Source: an uncultured Synechococcaceae cyanobacterium (GTDB taxonomy: Bacteria > Cyanobacteriota > Cyanobacteriia > PCC-6307 > Cyanobiaceae). From it: a stretch of 47,639 nucleotides of DNA. Positions within the stretch are counted from its first letter, which is position 1. Each line of letters opens with the position of its first letter. This document shows positions 10,221 through 19,696 of this stretch, in pieces. The stretch covers positions 1-47,639 of the forward strand of contig CACBAW010000004.1 of assembly GCA_902537275.1 (NCBI GenBank), read 5' to 3'. The notes under the pieces are model-generated. The model was not told the origin of the DNA, did no database searches, and saw nothing but the letters and a program-made list of their open reading frames with translations. A program made the position numbers and the translations under genes.

Positions 10221-11025
10221 AAATATCTATTGCAACATCTAGTAGTCCTTCAAAAGTATATTTTTGTGCCTGACTATCAATTCTTCCAAAAATCTTGTTA
10301 CATATTTTTGTTGTCTGAGGTCCGATAGTTAATAACTTAATTTGATCAAAATATTCTAACCATTGTTTACCAAGTTTTTTTTCTAGTAAAAAAGCAGCAT
10401 TTACTACGGTTTTACCGCTTGAGAAAATAATTGCATCTACTTTTCGATTAGAAATAATATTAATTGTTTCTTCGGGAATTGATTTAGGACATCTAGTTTC
10501 ATATGCAGCAACCTCAAAGACACGAGAACCAGCCTTTCTAAATTGATCTGCAATTAAATCCCTACCACCTGTTTGAACTCTTGGTACAAAAACTCGAAGT
10601 CCATAACCAGATACTGGGAAATTATCAATTAAACTTTCAGCAACAAATTCTGGAGGTATGAAATCAGCCTTAATCCCAAAATCATCAAGAGTTTTTGAGG
10701 TTTTTTCTCCTACTACAGCGATTTTTGTTTTTTTAGAACATTCTTTTAATGAACTATTGAAGTATCTAAGTCTTTTATCCACAAATTTGATCCCATTACT
10801 ACTGGAAAAAATAATCCAATGAAAATCATTTATTTGATTTAATGCTTCGTCAAGAGGATTCAAATCATCAGGATCAGCAATACTTATTGCAGGTAAATCA
10901 AATACATTAGCGCCCTTGCTTATGAATATCTTTTTTATATCCAATATCCCTTCTTTTGATCGAGTAATAATTATATTTCTTTGATCAAGGGGTAGATCAA
11001 CTTTTGGCATCCTTTTCCTCAACAT
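10213..11025 (-). CDS. hemD: Uroporphyrinogen-III synthase
   Basis: NIIITRSKEGILDIKKIFISKGANVFDLPAISI...WIIFSSSNGIKFV...AYETRCP...DAIIFSSGKTV. Confidence 0.8.
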   Translation of the reverse strand: MLRKRMPKVDLPLDQRNIIITRSKEGILDIKKIFISKGANVFDLPAISIADPDDLNPLDEALNQINDFHWIIFSSSNGIKFVDKRLRYFNSSLKECSKKTKIAVVGEKTSKTLDDFGIKADFIPPEFVAESLIDNFPVSGYGLRVFVPRVQTGGRDLIADQFRKAGSRVFEVAAYETRCPKSIPEETINIISNRKVDAIIFSSGKTVVNAAFLLEKKLGKQWLEYFDQIKLLTIGPQTTKICNKIFGRIDSQAQKYTFEGLLDVAIDIFN

Positions 11026-11389
11026 TATGATTTTGATTTTTATTTTTTAATTCATCGAGAAGTTTCAAGACTGATAATCCTTTATCAAGAACAACATCGT
11101 CTTTAAAAATTATCTCTGGAACTCTTCTCATCTCAATTCTTTTTACTAAGCTATTCCTTATGGAGCTTTTAGCAGTATTCAAGTTTTCAACAATCTTTTT
11201 CCTCACTTTCTCTTGAGCAGTTGAAGTTATATAAATCTTACAGTGTTGCAAATCACCTGATAAATCAATCTTAGAAATATTGACGAAATGATCTCTAATA
11301 AGATCATTTCCTAAATCATTCTGCAAAATAAGGGTTATTTCTTTCTTCAAAAGAGAAGAAACTTTTGCAAGACGGTAATTATTTGGCAT
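10997..11389 (-). CDS. rbfA: Ribosome-binding factor A
   Basis: RLAKVSSLLKKEITLILQNDL...VNISKIDLSGDLQHCKIYIT...MRRVPEIIFKDD. Confidence 0.9.
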   Translation of the reverse strand: MPNNYRLAKVSSLLKKEITLILQNDLGNDLIRDHFVNISKIDLSGDLQHCKIYITSTAQEKVRKKIVENLNTAKSSIRNSLVKRIEMRRVPEIIFKDDVVLDKGLSVLKLLDELKNKNQNHNVEEKDAKS

Positions 11390-11607
11390 TATGGTTGTAA
11401 ATTTATTGGGTTTGTCATCGCTTGCAGGACAAAATAAACAGTTATGAAAGCACTTAAGACAGAAGATATCAAACCTACTATTGTGAGTGGATTTGATCTA
11501 TTCTTGAATAAAGGTTCAAGCAAAGCAACAAGTCCCCCAACAATGATAGATATCAAATACTTTGGATATCTCGCAACATTAGAGAAAAATTCGCCCATCA
11601 GCTCCAC
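11389..11607 (-). CDS. DUF751/Ycf33-like small membrane protein
   Basis: 72 aa; FFSNVARYPKYLISIIVGGLVALLEPLFKNRSNPLTIVGLI resembles Ycf33; 1-bp overlap with rbfA. Confidence 0.65.
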   Translation of the reverse strand: MELMGEFFSNVARYPKYLISIIVGGLVALLEPLFKNRSNPLTIVGLISSVLSAFITVYFVLQAMTNPINLQP

Positions 11608-11652
11608 AAATAGATTACTTTTTTAGCTAAGTTTTAACAAACATTAAACAGC

Positions 11653-12378
11653 ATGATTACATTATATCAATTTAGGCATAGTGCTTTTTGTTTAAAAACA
11701 AGAATGGCTCTTCACGCAAAAAAACTACAATATCGAGTTGAAGAAGTAACACCTGGAATAGGCCAATTTGAAATCTTTAAATTATCAGGTCAAAAACAAG
11801 TACCTGTAATAGTCGATAGTAATGATCAAGTGATTAATGACTCTTCAACTATTTGCGAATATATAGATAAAAAAAATGAAAACAATCCACTTTTTCCGGA
11901 GGATCCAATATTATTTGCACAATGCAAACTAATTGAAGACTGGGCAGATACTACAATGGCTACAACTTGTAGAAAAGCTTTAATAAAATCTGCAATAGAA
12001 AATCCACAGCTTAGAACTGCATTACTTCCAGATGAAATACCTTCTTCAGTTAAAAGTATTGTTGACAAATTACCTTTTGAAAATCTTAGTAAAATTTCTA
12101 ATGTAGTTTTGTCTTCTAAAGATAATTTAGAACTCCAAAAATTACTAGAAGCTTTATCAAAATCCTTGATCAACAAGAAATATTTAGTTGGAGATAGTTT
12201 ATCAATTGCAGATATTTCAATTGCTGCTCAATTATCCCTTCTTAAATTTCCAAAGTCTGCAGGACCAATTCTTTCAGGAGAGGGGAGCCAAGAATACATA
12301 AACAACCCTTATTTAGAAAATCTTTTCATTTGGAGGAACAACTTAGAAGAATATCTTTTTAGTGCTAACTCTCAATAA
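11653..12378 (+). CDS. Glutathione S-transferase family protein
   Basis: ITLYQFRHSAFCLKTRMALHAKKLQYRVEEV...KQVPVIVDSNDQVINDSSTICEYID; SLSIADISIAAQLS. Confidence 0.85.
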   Translation: MITLYQFRHSAFCLKTRMALHAKKLQYRVEEVTPGIGQFEIFKLSGQKQVPVIVDSNDQVINDSSTICEYIDKKNENNPLFPEDPILFAQCKLIEDWADTTMATTCRKALIKSAIENPQLRTALLPDEIPSSVKSIVDKLPFENLSKISNVVLSSKDNLELQKLLEALSKSLINKKYLVGDSLSIADISIAAQLSLLKFPKSAGPILSGEGSQEYINNPYLENLFIWRNNLEEYLFSANSQ

Positions 12379-13072
12379 ATTCAAACTTCAATTTATATTT
12401 ATTTGTTTTTATAGCCTGAATAGAAGGATCACCAACTTTTGAACCATAAGAAGCAACATATTGTACTCCACAAATTGATGGTTTGATTGAATTATCAACT
12501 TCCAATATTTCTTCGGAACATTTTTGAAATTTACTAATGGTCTCTACCTGATTAATCCTTGAAGCACCTGGCTTATGTGCTGTTTGTATAACTAGCTCAT
12601 CTGCGAAAAAAATATCATCATCTTGGATCTGATTTCTCTCTGTAATTCTTGAATCAATATAAAAATCATCTTTTAAATAAGTAATTTGATTATTAATAGA
12701 TTGAGGATCATTTACAACCTTGATTAAAGTTTCACCAAATATTGCTTTTCCAATAGATTCAGAATTTTTTGCACGATTACCAACAATTAAATCTGAATCA
12801 TTCTTAAAGAAATTTACTTTATAAATAACTGGCTCTTCTGAATCATTAACTATATCTTGAGAAGTAACAAGCCAATTCCCCTCGAACCATTTAGGATAAA
12901 TTAAATCCTTAGAAGTGTCCGATAATTTAAAATTTGGCAAATATAATTCTGGCCATTGATTTACACGATTTTCCAAAAACTCTCGTACGTTAGAATCTAC
13001 TAGAGCAAAAGAACTTTCTAAAAAAAATCCTTGAAAAATCAAACAAATAAGTAATCCAAAAAGAATTTTCAT
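12365..13072 (-). CDS. Exported/lumenal conserved cyanobacterial protein (DUF6816-like)
   Basis: Signal-peptide-like N-terminus MKILFGLLICLIFQGFFLESSFALV; PKWFEGNWLVTSQ pattern. Family name from memory. Confidence 0.5.
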   Translation of the reverse strand: MKILFGLLICLIFQGFFLESSFALVDSNVREFLENRVNQWPELYLPNFKLSDTSKDLIYPKWFEGNWLVTSQDIVNDSEEPVIYKVNFFKNDSDLIVGNRAKNSESIGKAIFGETLIKVVNDPQSINNQITYLKDDFYIDSRITERNQIQDDDIFFADELVIQTAHKPGASRINQVETISKFQKCSEEILEVDNSIKPSICGVQYVASYGSKVGDPSIQAIKTNKYKLKFEFIES

Positions 13073-13073
13073 T

Positions 13074-13331
13074 ATGTCAAATCCACTAATAAGAGCATCA
13101 GATCATTATGTATTATTAGAGCCAGATTCAAAAGAAAAAATTGTATCAAAGCAAGAAGCAATTTTATGGTTGAAGAATTGGCTTAGTAAGACAGAAACAC
13201 AAACAATATATCAAAATATAGAAGATCATGATCAGAAATTTTTTGAAGAATTATTGGAAAGCACTTATGAATTAGAAATAAAATTAGGATACGTTATCAA
13301 ATGGTTTGCAGTAAGAATTGAACCAGATTAA
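13074..13331 (+). CDS. Chlororespiratory reduction 7 (Crr7)-like small protein
   Basis: 85 aa; MSNPLIRASDHYVLLEPDSKEKIVSKQEAILWLKNWL resembles cyanobacterial Crr7-like proteins; assignment from memory. Confidence 0.5.
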   Translation: MSNPLIRASDHYVLLEPDSKEKIVSKQEAILWLKNWLSKTETQTIYQNIEDHDQKFFEELLESTYELEIKLGYVIKWFAVRIEPD

Positions 13332-13885
13332 CTGATTATTTCTTTATGAATTGCATTAATTATTTTCATAGCAACTTCTTCAATATTTTCTTTTTTTACT
13401 TGAATTCTTAAATCTGCTTGAGAATACAAATTTTCTCTAGATTGAAAAATGCTCATATATAGATCATTTAGATTTTTTCCTTGAAGAAGTGGCCTTTTTT
13501 CAATTTCATTTTTCAATCTTTCAATTGCTATATCTTTGTCGAGATCTATCCAAGCAATTATTCCCTGTCTTAAGATTCCCCAGTTTTCCGATTTGGTAAC
13601 TATTCCTCCCCCAGTTGAGATTACTAATGAAGGAATTTTGATAATTTCTTTAAGACAGTTTGCTTCTAATTCGCGGAAATTATCTTCACCTTCATCATTA
13701 AATATTTGATTGATAGATTTTTTTGCCAACTTCTCTATTAATGAATCTAAATCAATGTATTTATACTTCAATAATTCAGCCAGCTTCAAACCAGTTTGTG
13801 ACTTACCAGAACCCATCATTCCTATTAAAAATATGCTTCTGCCCTTAATAGTGTGAAGTGTTTTTTCGATAATGGATTGTTCCAT
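13328..13885 (-). CDS. aroK: Shikimate kinase
   Basis: IFLIGMMGSGKSQTGLKLAELLKYKYIDLDSLIE, FRELE, STGGGIV, RPLLQ. Confidence 0.9.
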   Translation of the reverse strand: MEQSIIEKTLHTIKGRSIFLIGMMGSGKSQTGLKLAELLKYKYIDLDSLIEKLAKKSINQIFNDEGEDNFRELEANCLKEIIKIPSLVISTGGGIVTKSENWGILRQGIIAWIDLDKDIAIERLKNEIEKRPLLQGKNLNDLYMSIFQSRENLYSQADLRIQVKKENIEEVAMKIINAIHKEIIS

Positions 13886-13935
13886 AAAGACAAAAGCGTA
13901 TTTAAAACCTTAAGATAGTATTATCGCAGACAGGT

Positions 13936-14862
13936 ATGACTTCTACACAATCCAAACCATCTCATGGAAAAGGACGTGAATGCGTCATAACTCGACGTGC
14001 CTGCTTTAGTTCTAGTCACCGTTATTGGCTTCCTGAAAAAAGCCCAAAAGAAAATTTATCTCTTTTTGGAAAGTGCAGTATTGCACCAGGTCATGGTCAT
14101 AATTATGAACTTATTGTTTCAATGGGTGGAGAACTAGACTCTGATGGAATGGTACTTAATCTCTCTGAGGTAAAACACTCTATTAAAGATAAGGTTACTG
14201 GACAATTAGATTTTCGTTTTTTAAATGATGTCTGGCCTGAATTTAATGTTAATAATCAGGAGGGTATACTTCCCACAACTGAAGCATTAGTAAAGGCCAT
14301 CTGGAGTCGTCTGAAGGATGATTTACCTCTTACAAGTCTAAGACTTTATGAAAACCCAAATTTATGGGCAGATTATTTTGGAAAAAACATGGAAGCATTT
14401 TTAACAGTACAAACTCATTTTGCAGCCGCTCATAGACTTGCAAAAGAAGAGATATCCTTTGATGAAAATAAAAAAATTTATGGGAAATGTGCCAGAGTTA
14501 ATGGACATGGTCATAACTATCTTGTCGATATAACTGTAAAAGGAGATATTGACAAAAGAACAGGAATGGTTTGCGACTTATCTGCCCTCCAAGAGATAAT
14601 TAACGATTTAGTTGTTGAACAACTTGATCATACTTTTCTTAATAAAGACATTGAATTTTTCCATAATTGTGTTCCAACTGCTGAAAATATAGCTTTATAT
14701 ATTTCTGATATTCTTAAAAAACCAATACATCAACTTGGTGCAACATTACACAAAATAAGGCTCCAGGAGAGTCCAAATAATGCTGCAGAAATTTATGTTG
14801 ATCAAAAGTTAACCAATTCGTTGAAGTTAAACTTTGAAAATAGTTTAGTCACGCAAACTTGA
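13936..14862 (+). CDS. Tandem-domain 6-pyruvoyl-tetrahydropterin synthase / 6-carboxytetrahydropterin synthase family protein
   Basis: Two copies of the PTPS Zn/Cys motif: GKCSIAPGHGHNYEL and GKCARVNGHGHNYLV, each preceded by SSSHRYW or AAAHRL. Confidence 0.85.
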   Translation: MTSTQSKPSHGKGRECVITRRACFSSSHRYWLPEKSPKENLSLFGKCSIAPGHGHNYELIVSMGGELDSDGMVLNLSEVKHSIKDKVTGQLDFRFLNDVWPEFNVNNQEGILPTTEALVKAIWSRLKDDLPLTSLRLYENPNLWADYFGKNMEAFLTVQTHFAAAHRLAKEEISFDENKKIYGKCARVNGHGHNYLVDITVKGDIDKRTGMVCDLSALQEIINDLVVEQLDHTFLNKDIEFFHNCVPTAENIALYISDILKKPIHQLGATLHKIRLQESPNNAAEIYVDQKLTNSLKLNFENSLVTQT

Positions 14863-15530
14863 GTATCCCAAGAGTAATAATTGTTATAGCAACAAGTCTT
14901 GATGGGAGAATTGCATTTCCTGGAGGTGGAGAATCGCATCTTGGAAGTGATGAAGATAAAAAAATATTAAATCAAAACTTATCAATGGTTGACGCCACCA
15001 TTTTTGGTTTAGGTACTTTAATAGCTCATCAATCAACTTACCTTGTTAAAAATCTCACTGATAATGACGAAGTAAATATATCAAAAAGCCAACCAATTTC
15101 TATAGTTGCTTCAAATAGCAAAAAATTTAACAGTAATTGGAAATACTTTCGTCAACCAATTAGAAGATGGCTAATAAGCTCAAGTAAAGTTGATAATTCG
15201 TCGAATAATGAATTCGAGAAAGAACTCTTTTTCGAAGATTCTTGGAAAAAAACTTTAATTTCACTCAACAAACAAGGGATAAATGATTTAGCTCTTTTAG
15301 GAGGTGCAAAACTTATAAATTCATTTATAAAAGAGGATCTAATAACAGATATAAAAATTACAATAATTCCACGTATTATTGGAGGTAGATATACATGGAT
15401 CCCTCCAGAACAAACAAATACGATTTTTAATCTAGAAAGACTATGGGAAATAAAATCAATTAAAAATTTAATGAATAACGAAATCCATATACATTACAAA
15501 AAAATTCAAAATAGATTCAATAATAAATGA
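14859..15530 (+). CDS. RibD C-terminal-domain (DHFR-like fold) reductase
   Basis: IIVIATSLDGRIAFPGGGESHLGSDEDKKIL, ATIFGLGTL, LALLGGAKLINSFI; 4-bp overlap with the upstream PTPS gene; TTG start. Confidence 0.8.
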   Translation: MSIPRVIIVIATSLDGRIAFPGGGESHLGSDEDKKILNQNLSMVDATIFGLGTLIAHQSTYLVKNLTDNDEVNISKSQPISIVASNSKKFNSNWKYFRQPIRRWLISSSKVDNSSNNEFEKELFFEDSWKKTLISLNKQGINDLALLGGAKLINSFIKEDLITDIKITIIPRIIGGRYTWIPPEQTNTIFNLERLWEIKSIKNLMNNEIHIHYKKIQNRFNNK

Positions 15531-16681
15531 ACCAAACAATACATAAAGTTGAAGTCAAATTGTCAATTAAGGAAATCTCCAAGGAGATATGGAATGAATT
15601 AGCAAATGAAATTAATAATCCATTTTATGAATGGACTTGGATTAAAAACCTTGAGATATCAAAAAGTGTTTCAAGAGAAACTGGTTGGCAGCCACTATAT
15701 TTTGTCGCTTTTAAAAATGAAGAGATATTAGGAATTGCCCCACTTTTTTTAAAAAATCATAGCTATGGAGAATTCATTTTTGACCAATCATTTGCAAGAT
15801 TAGCTCAAGAGCTGAATTTAAATTATTATCCTAAATTAATTGGAATGAGTCCTTATAGTCCTGTAAAAGGATATCAATTTCTTTATAAAAAAAATAAAGA
15901 CAAGAAAGAAATTACAAATTTACTTATAAACCATATCGAAAGTTTTGCGATTACAAACAAAATCCTAAGTTGTAATTTTTTATATATTGATGAAAGCTGG
16001 GGCAACCATCTTAAATCTTTGGGATACTATGAATGGATAAATTCCAGCAGTGAATGGAGGAGTAATGGAGAAAAAACATTTGATGATTTTCTTTCTAGAT
16101 TTAACTCTAATCAGAGAAAAAATATAAAAAAAGAGAGGAAATCGATTACTAAACAAAACATTAAAGTAGAAATTTTTAATGAAGATAATATCAACCAAGG
16201 AATCCTCAAAAAAATGCATAATTTTTATGAACAGCATTGTTCGAGATGGGGAGTTTGGGGAAGTAAATATCTAACATCTACATTTTTCGAAACACTGGTT
16301 GATAATAAAAAAAATCTTTTGCTTTTTAGTGCATCAAAACATGATTCAAATGAAATTTTTGCTATGTCTATGTGCGTTAAAAATCAAAACAAATTATGGG
16401 GTAGATATTGGGGTAGTCAAGAAGAAATATCTAATTTACATTTTGAATTATGCTATTACCAGCCAATTGAATGGGCGATAAAAAATAGTATCCATTTATT
16501 TGATCCTGGAGCGGGTGGTAAACATAAAAGACGGAGAGGTTTTTTTGCAAAAAGCACCGTAAGCATGCATAAGTGGTTTGACAAAAATATGGAAAATATA
16601 ATTAGTCCTTGGCTATATGAAGTGAATAAACAAAGCGAAATAGAAATTGATTTTGAAAATAAATCTATACCCTTTAAATAA
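15527..16681 (+). CDS. GNAT/FemAB-like N-acyltransferase (DUF482-type)
   Basis: NPFYEWTWIKNLE...FVAFKNEEILGIAPLFLKNHSYGEFIFD...FDPGAGGKHKRRRGF. Confidence 0.75.
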   Translation: MNQTIHKVEVKLSIKEISKEIWNELANEINNPFYEWTWIKNLEISKSVSRETGWQPLYFVAFKNEEILGIAPLFLKNHSYGEFIFDQSFARLAQELNLNYYPKLIGMSPYSPVKGYQFLYKKNKDKKEITNLLINHIESFAITNKILSCNFLYIDESWGNHLKSLGYYEWINSSSEWRSNGEKTFDDFLSRFNSNQRKNIKKERKSITKQNIKVEIFNEDNINQGILKKMHNFYEQHCSRWGVWGSKYLTSTFFETLVDNKKNLLLFSASKHDSNEIFAMSMCVKNQNKLWGRYWGSQEEISNLHFELCYYQPIEWAIKNSIHLFDPGAGGKHKRRRGFFAKSTVSMHKWFDKNMENIISPWLYEVNKQSEIEIDFENKSIPFK

Positions 16682-16741
16682 AAATTATTCGGCTTTACTA
16701 GAGATTATATTAGTAATATAGTTAATTATTAACTTCTAAGA

Positions 16742-17128
16742 ATGAATTCTAGTAAAAGTTTAGATAAAAAAATAAAGATTGATAATAATCTATCCAACCG
16801 ATATATAGATTTAGATCCAAACGGTTATTTTATTATCAAAGTAGATTTAGAAGAAAGTAAAATAATTTTAGAGCACTTTCTAAATAATATTAATGATGAC
16901 GGATATGCTCTTGACCCAGAAACAAATGAACCAATTAAATGCGACTCTCAAAATAAAAGAGTTTGTAATGAAGTTTTCAAAGGTATTAGTGCGAAACAAC
17001 TTGGAATATTGATCACTGAAGAAAGAAATGACTTAATAACTAGATTCGATCATGCTCTATATTTAGGCCGTGAACTGCAAAAAGCAGAAGAATGTTTATA
17101 CAAAAAATTACCATATATCCAAGATTAA
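16742..17128 (+). CDS. DUF4346-like conserved protein
   Basis: DLDPNGYFIIKVDLEESKIILEHFLN...ALDPETNEPIKCDSQN...ISAKQLGILITEERNDLITRFDHALYLGRELQKAE. Confidence 0.55.
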   Translation: MNSSKSLDKKIKIDNNLSNRYIDLDPNGYFIIKVDLEESKIILEHFLNNINDDGYALDPETNEPIKCDSQNKRVCNEVFKGISAKQLGILITEERNDLITRFDHALYLGRELQKAEECLYKKLPYIQD

Positions 17129-17193
17129 GAAATTAAACGAAAAAATCTAATCTTCTCATCTGATGTTAAGTTAAATAAAAGTAAAAAAAATTT

Positions 17194-17286
17194 ATGAACA
17201 TCATTTTCTATTTTGCATTTATTGGTTTTGGTTTTGGAGCTGCTTTCGCATTAGATAAGCTCTTAAGAGCAGTTAAATTAATTTAA
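17194..17286 (+). CDS. 30-aa single-TM protein, PetL-like (cytochrome b6f small subunit) candidate
   Basis: Hand translation MNIIFYFAFIGFGFGAAFALDKLLRAVKLI: one TM helix and a C-terminal xxIKLI/AVKLI tail similar to remembered cyanobacterial PetL. Below the ORF-track length cutoff. Confidence 0.55.
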   Translation: MNIIFYFAFIGFGFGAAFALDKLLRAVKLI

Positions 17287-17290
17287 AAAA

Positions 17291-18655
17291 TTACAAAATT
17301 TTAATAGTCTCTCCATACAAATCATATTCATCCGCAAAAGAAATATTTGCTTCAACAAATTTACCAATATAATTTTTTAAATCATTATTATCCTTAGTAG
17401 ATAAAAAAACATTACCGTCAATTTCAGGGGCAAAATTGTAGGAACGACCAATTAATTCTTTATTATCAGATATTTTTTCTACCAAAATCTTCATTTTTAA
17501 ACCTATATATGACTGGTTTTTATTTTTAGAGATTTTTTGTTGAACTGAAATAACGTTATCTTTTCTTGCCTCTGCATCCTCTTGGGATACTCTATTAGGC
17601 AAATCAAAAGCAGAAGTTCCTTCCTCAGGAGAAAAAATAAACACACCTACGTGATCAAACTTATGTATTTTCAAAAATTTTAGAAGGTGTTCAAAATGTT
17701 CTTTTTTTTCTCCTGGGAAACCAACAATGAGACTGGTTCTTAATACAGCAGATGAAATTTCTTCTCTAATTTTACCCAAAATTGATTGATTCAATGACGC
17801 CTGCCAAGGTCTATTCATGCTCTTCAACACATCTGGATGACTATGCTGAAGTGGCAAATCAAAGTAAGGTACTATATTCTTTGAATCTTTGAAAGCCCTA
17901 ATAACTTCATCAGTTAATCCTGTAGGATAAGCATAATGTATCCTTATCCAAGGAATTGGAACTTTAGAAAGCTCATTCAAAAGTTTGGCTAATGATGGTT
18001 TTCCATAAATATCTTGACCATAATTAGTTGTTATTTGACTAATTAATATGATTTCTTGAATACCCTTTTTTGCAAGACTTTTGGCTTCTGAGACTATAGA
18101 TTCTATTGTTCTACTTCTTTGAGGACCTCTCAACTTAGGAATAATACAAAAAGCGCAATCATAGTTGCAGCCTTCAGCAACACGAAGATAAGCAACAAAT
18201 TTATTTTTATCTACAAAACGAGGCATTTCCTCATCTGCAATAAATTCAGGTATTTTTGAAACTTCATTAACGATTTCCCCTTTTTCTACTCTGTCTAAAA
18301 CCTTAGCTATCTTTTGATAATCTCCTGTTCCAACCAAACCTTTTATTTCAGGGATTTCTTTTATAAGCTCATCTTTAAAATGCTGAGCCATACAGCCTGC
18401 AACTATTACTTCCTTTCCTTGATTTGTATATTCTAAAATTTTTCTAATAGATTCTTCTCTAGCTGTTGCAATAAAACTGCAAGTATTTACAACAACAACA
18501 TTTGCATCATTTATATTGCTGTCAACTTCATAACCCTCTTTATTTAATAAGCCTTGCATATGTTCAGTATCTACAAGATTTTTCTCACAACCAACATGAC
18601 TGAATGCGATCTTAGATAGTTTTTTTTCTTTTATATTGAGATTATTTTGTTTCAC
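17291..18655 (-). CDS. rimO: Ribosomal protein S12 methylthiotransferase
   Basis: [29 protein letters not shown], radical-SAM [21 protein letters not shown]-terminal TRAM-like region. Confidence 0.95.
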   Translation of the reverse strand: MKQNNLNIKEKKLSKIAFSHVGCEKNLVDTEHMQGLLNKEGYEVDSNINDANVVVVNTCSFIATAREESIRKILEYTNQGKEVIVAGCMAQHFKDELIKEIPEIKGLVGTGDYQKIAKVLDRVEKGEIVNEVSKIPEFIADEEMPRFVDKNKFVAYLRVAEGCNYDCAFCIIPKLRGPQRSRTIESIVSEAKSLAKKGIQEIILISQITTNYGQDIYGKPSLAKLLNELSKVPIPWIRIHYAYPTGLTDEVIRAFKDSKNIVPYFDLPLQHSHPDVLKSMNRPWQASLNQSILGKIREEISSAVLRTSLIVGFPGEKKEHFEHLLKFLKIHKFDHVGVFIFSPEEGTSAFDLPNRVSQEDAEARKDNVISVQQKISKNKNQSYIGLKMKILVEKISDNKELIGRSYNFAPEIDGNVFLSTKDNNDLKNYIGKFVEANISFADEYDLYGETIKIL

Positions 18656-18760
18656 AACTTAAAAAACAAGAATTAAAAGATTTAAACAGCATTTTGTATA
18701 TAACTCTCATGCCACGATAATATTAGGATAGAAAATGTAAATAACAAACTTTCTTTTTAT

Positions 18761-19696
18761 ATGACCCTTGAGACTTTAAACAGAAGAAATAAAAAAGATT
18801 TGAAATGGCCAAAAATCATAATCGCAATTCTTAGCACTATAGGCATAGTTGATACAGGTTCGATTACTTTAAAAAACTGGGGATTATTTACTTCGCTTTC
18901 ATGCCCAGGGATACAAAATGGTTGTGAAACAGTTTTAAACAGTCCTTGGGGTACTTTATTTGAAAATAATCAAGTTAATATACCTCTCTCTTTAGCTGGA
19001 TTTATAACATATTTATCAATATTATTTATCACAATAATACTCTCGCTTAATTTAATTTCCCCAAAAGAAAAACTTCATAAGTTTTTATGGTGGTTAGTAT
19101 TTCTAATTTCTTGTGCGTCATCAACATTTAGCTTTTTGTTGATAAATATAATGTTTTTTAAGATTCAAGCATATTGCTTTTTTTGTATACTTTCAGCAAT
19201 TTTATCGTTTTCTATCTTTATAATTTCTATGATTGGAGCAAAGTTCGAAAGTAGAGAACCTATGATTTTTAGAGGTTTCATTGTAGCCATTAGTGTTCTG
19301 CTGGGGGGCCTAATTTGGTCAACAAACGTTGACCCATCTAATGCAATTGATGTTACAAACCCCACTGAAAATGTATCCCCAATAATTACTACTTCAAGCT
19401 CTCCCCAGAAAGTAAAGTTTGCAAAATTTTTAAGTGAAAACAATATTGTTATGTATAGTGCATACTGGTGTCCTCATTGCCACGATCAGAAACAATTATT
19501 TGGTAAAGAAGCAGTTAAAGAATTAAAAGTAGTTGAGTGTGCCAAAGATGGTAAAGATAATGAGTATGAGCTATGCCAAACGAAAGGAATCAGTGGATTT
19601 CCTTCTTGGGAAATAAATGGAGAAATTATTAGTGGTACACGTGCCTTAAATGAATTAGCAACAAAAACAGACTATCAGGGAGATCTTAATTTTTAA
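18761..19696 (+). CDS. VKOR (vitamin K epoxide reductase) family protein fused to thioredoxin-like domain
   Basis: CPGIQNGCETVLNSPWG, quinone-site CFFC, then thioredoxin-like AYWCPHCHDQKQLFG. Confidence 0.9.
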   Translation: MTLETLNRRNKKDLKWPKIIIAILSTIGIVDTGSITLKNWGLFTSLSCPGIQNGCETVLNSPWGTLFENNQVNIPLSLAGFITYLSILFITIILSLNLISPKEKLHKFLWWLVFLISCASSTFSFLLINIMFFKIQAYCFFCILSAILSFSIFIISMIGAKFESREPMIFRGFIVAISVLLGGLIWSTNVDPSNAIDVTNPTENVSPIITTSSSPQKVKFAKFLSENNIVMYSAYWCPHCHDQKQLFGKEAVKELKVVECAKDGKDNEYELCQTKGISGFPSWEINGEIISGTRALNELATKTDYQGDLNF

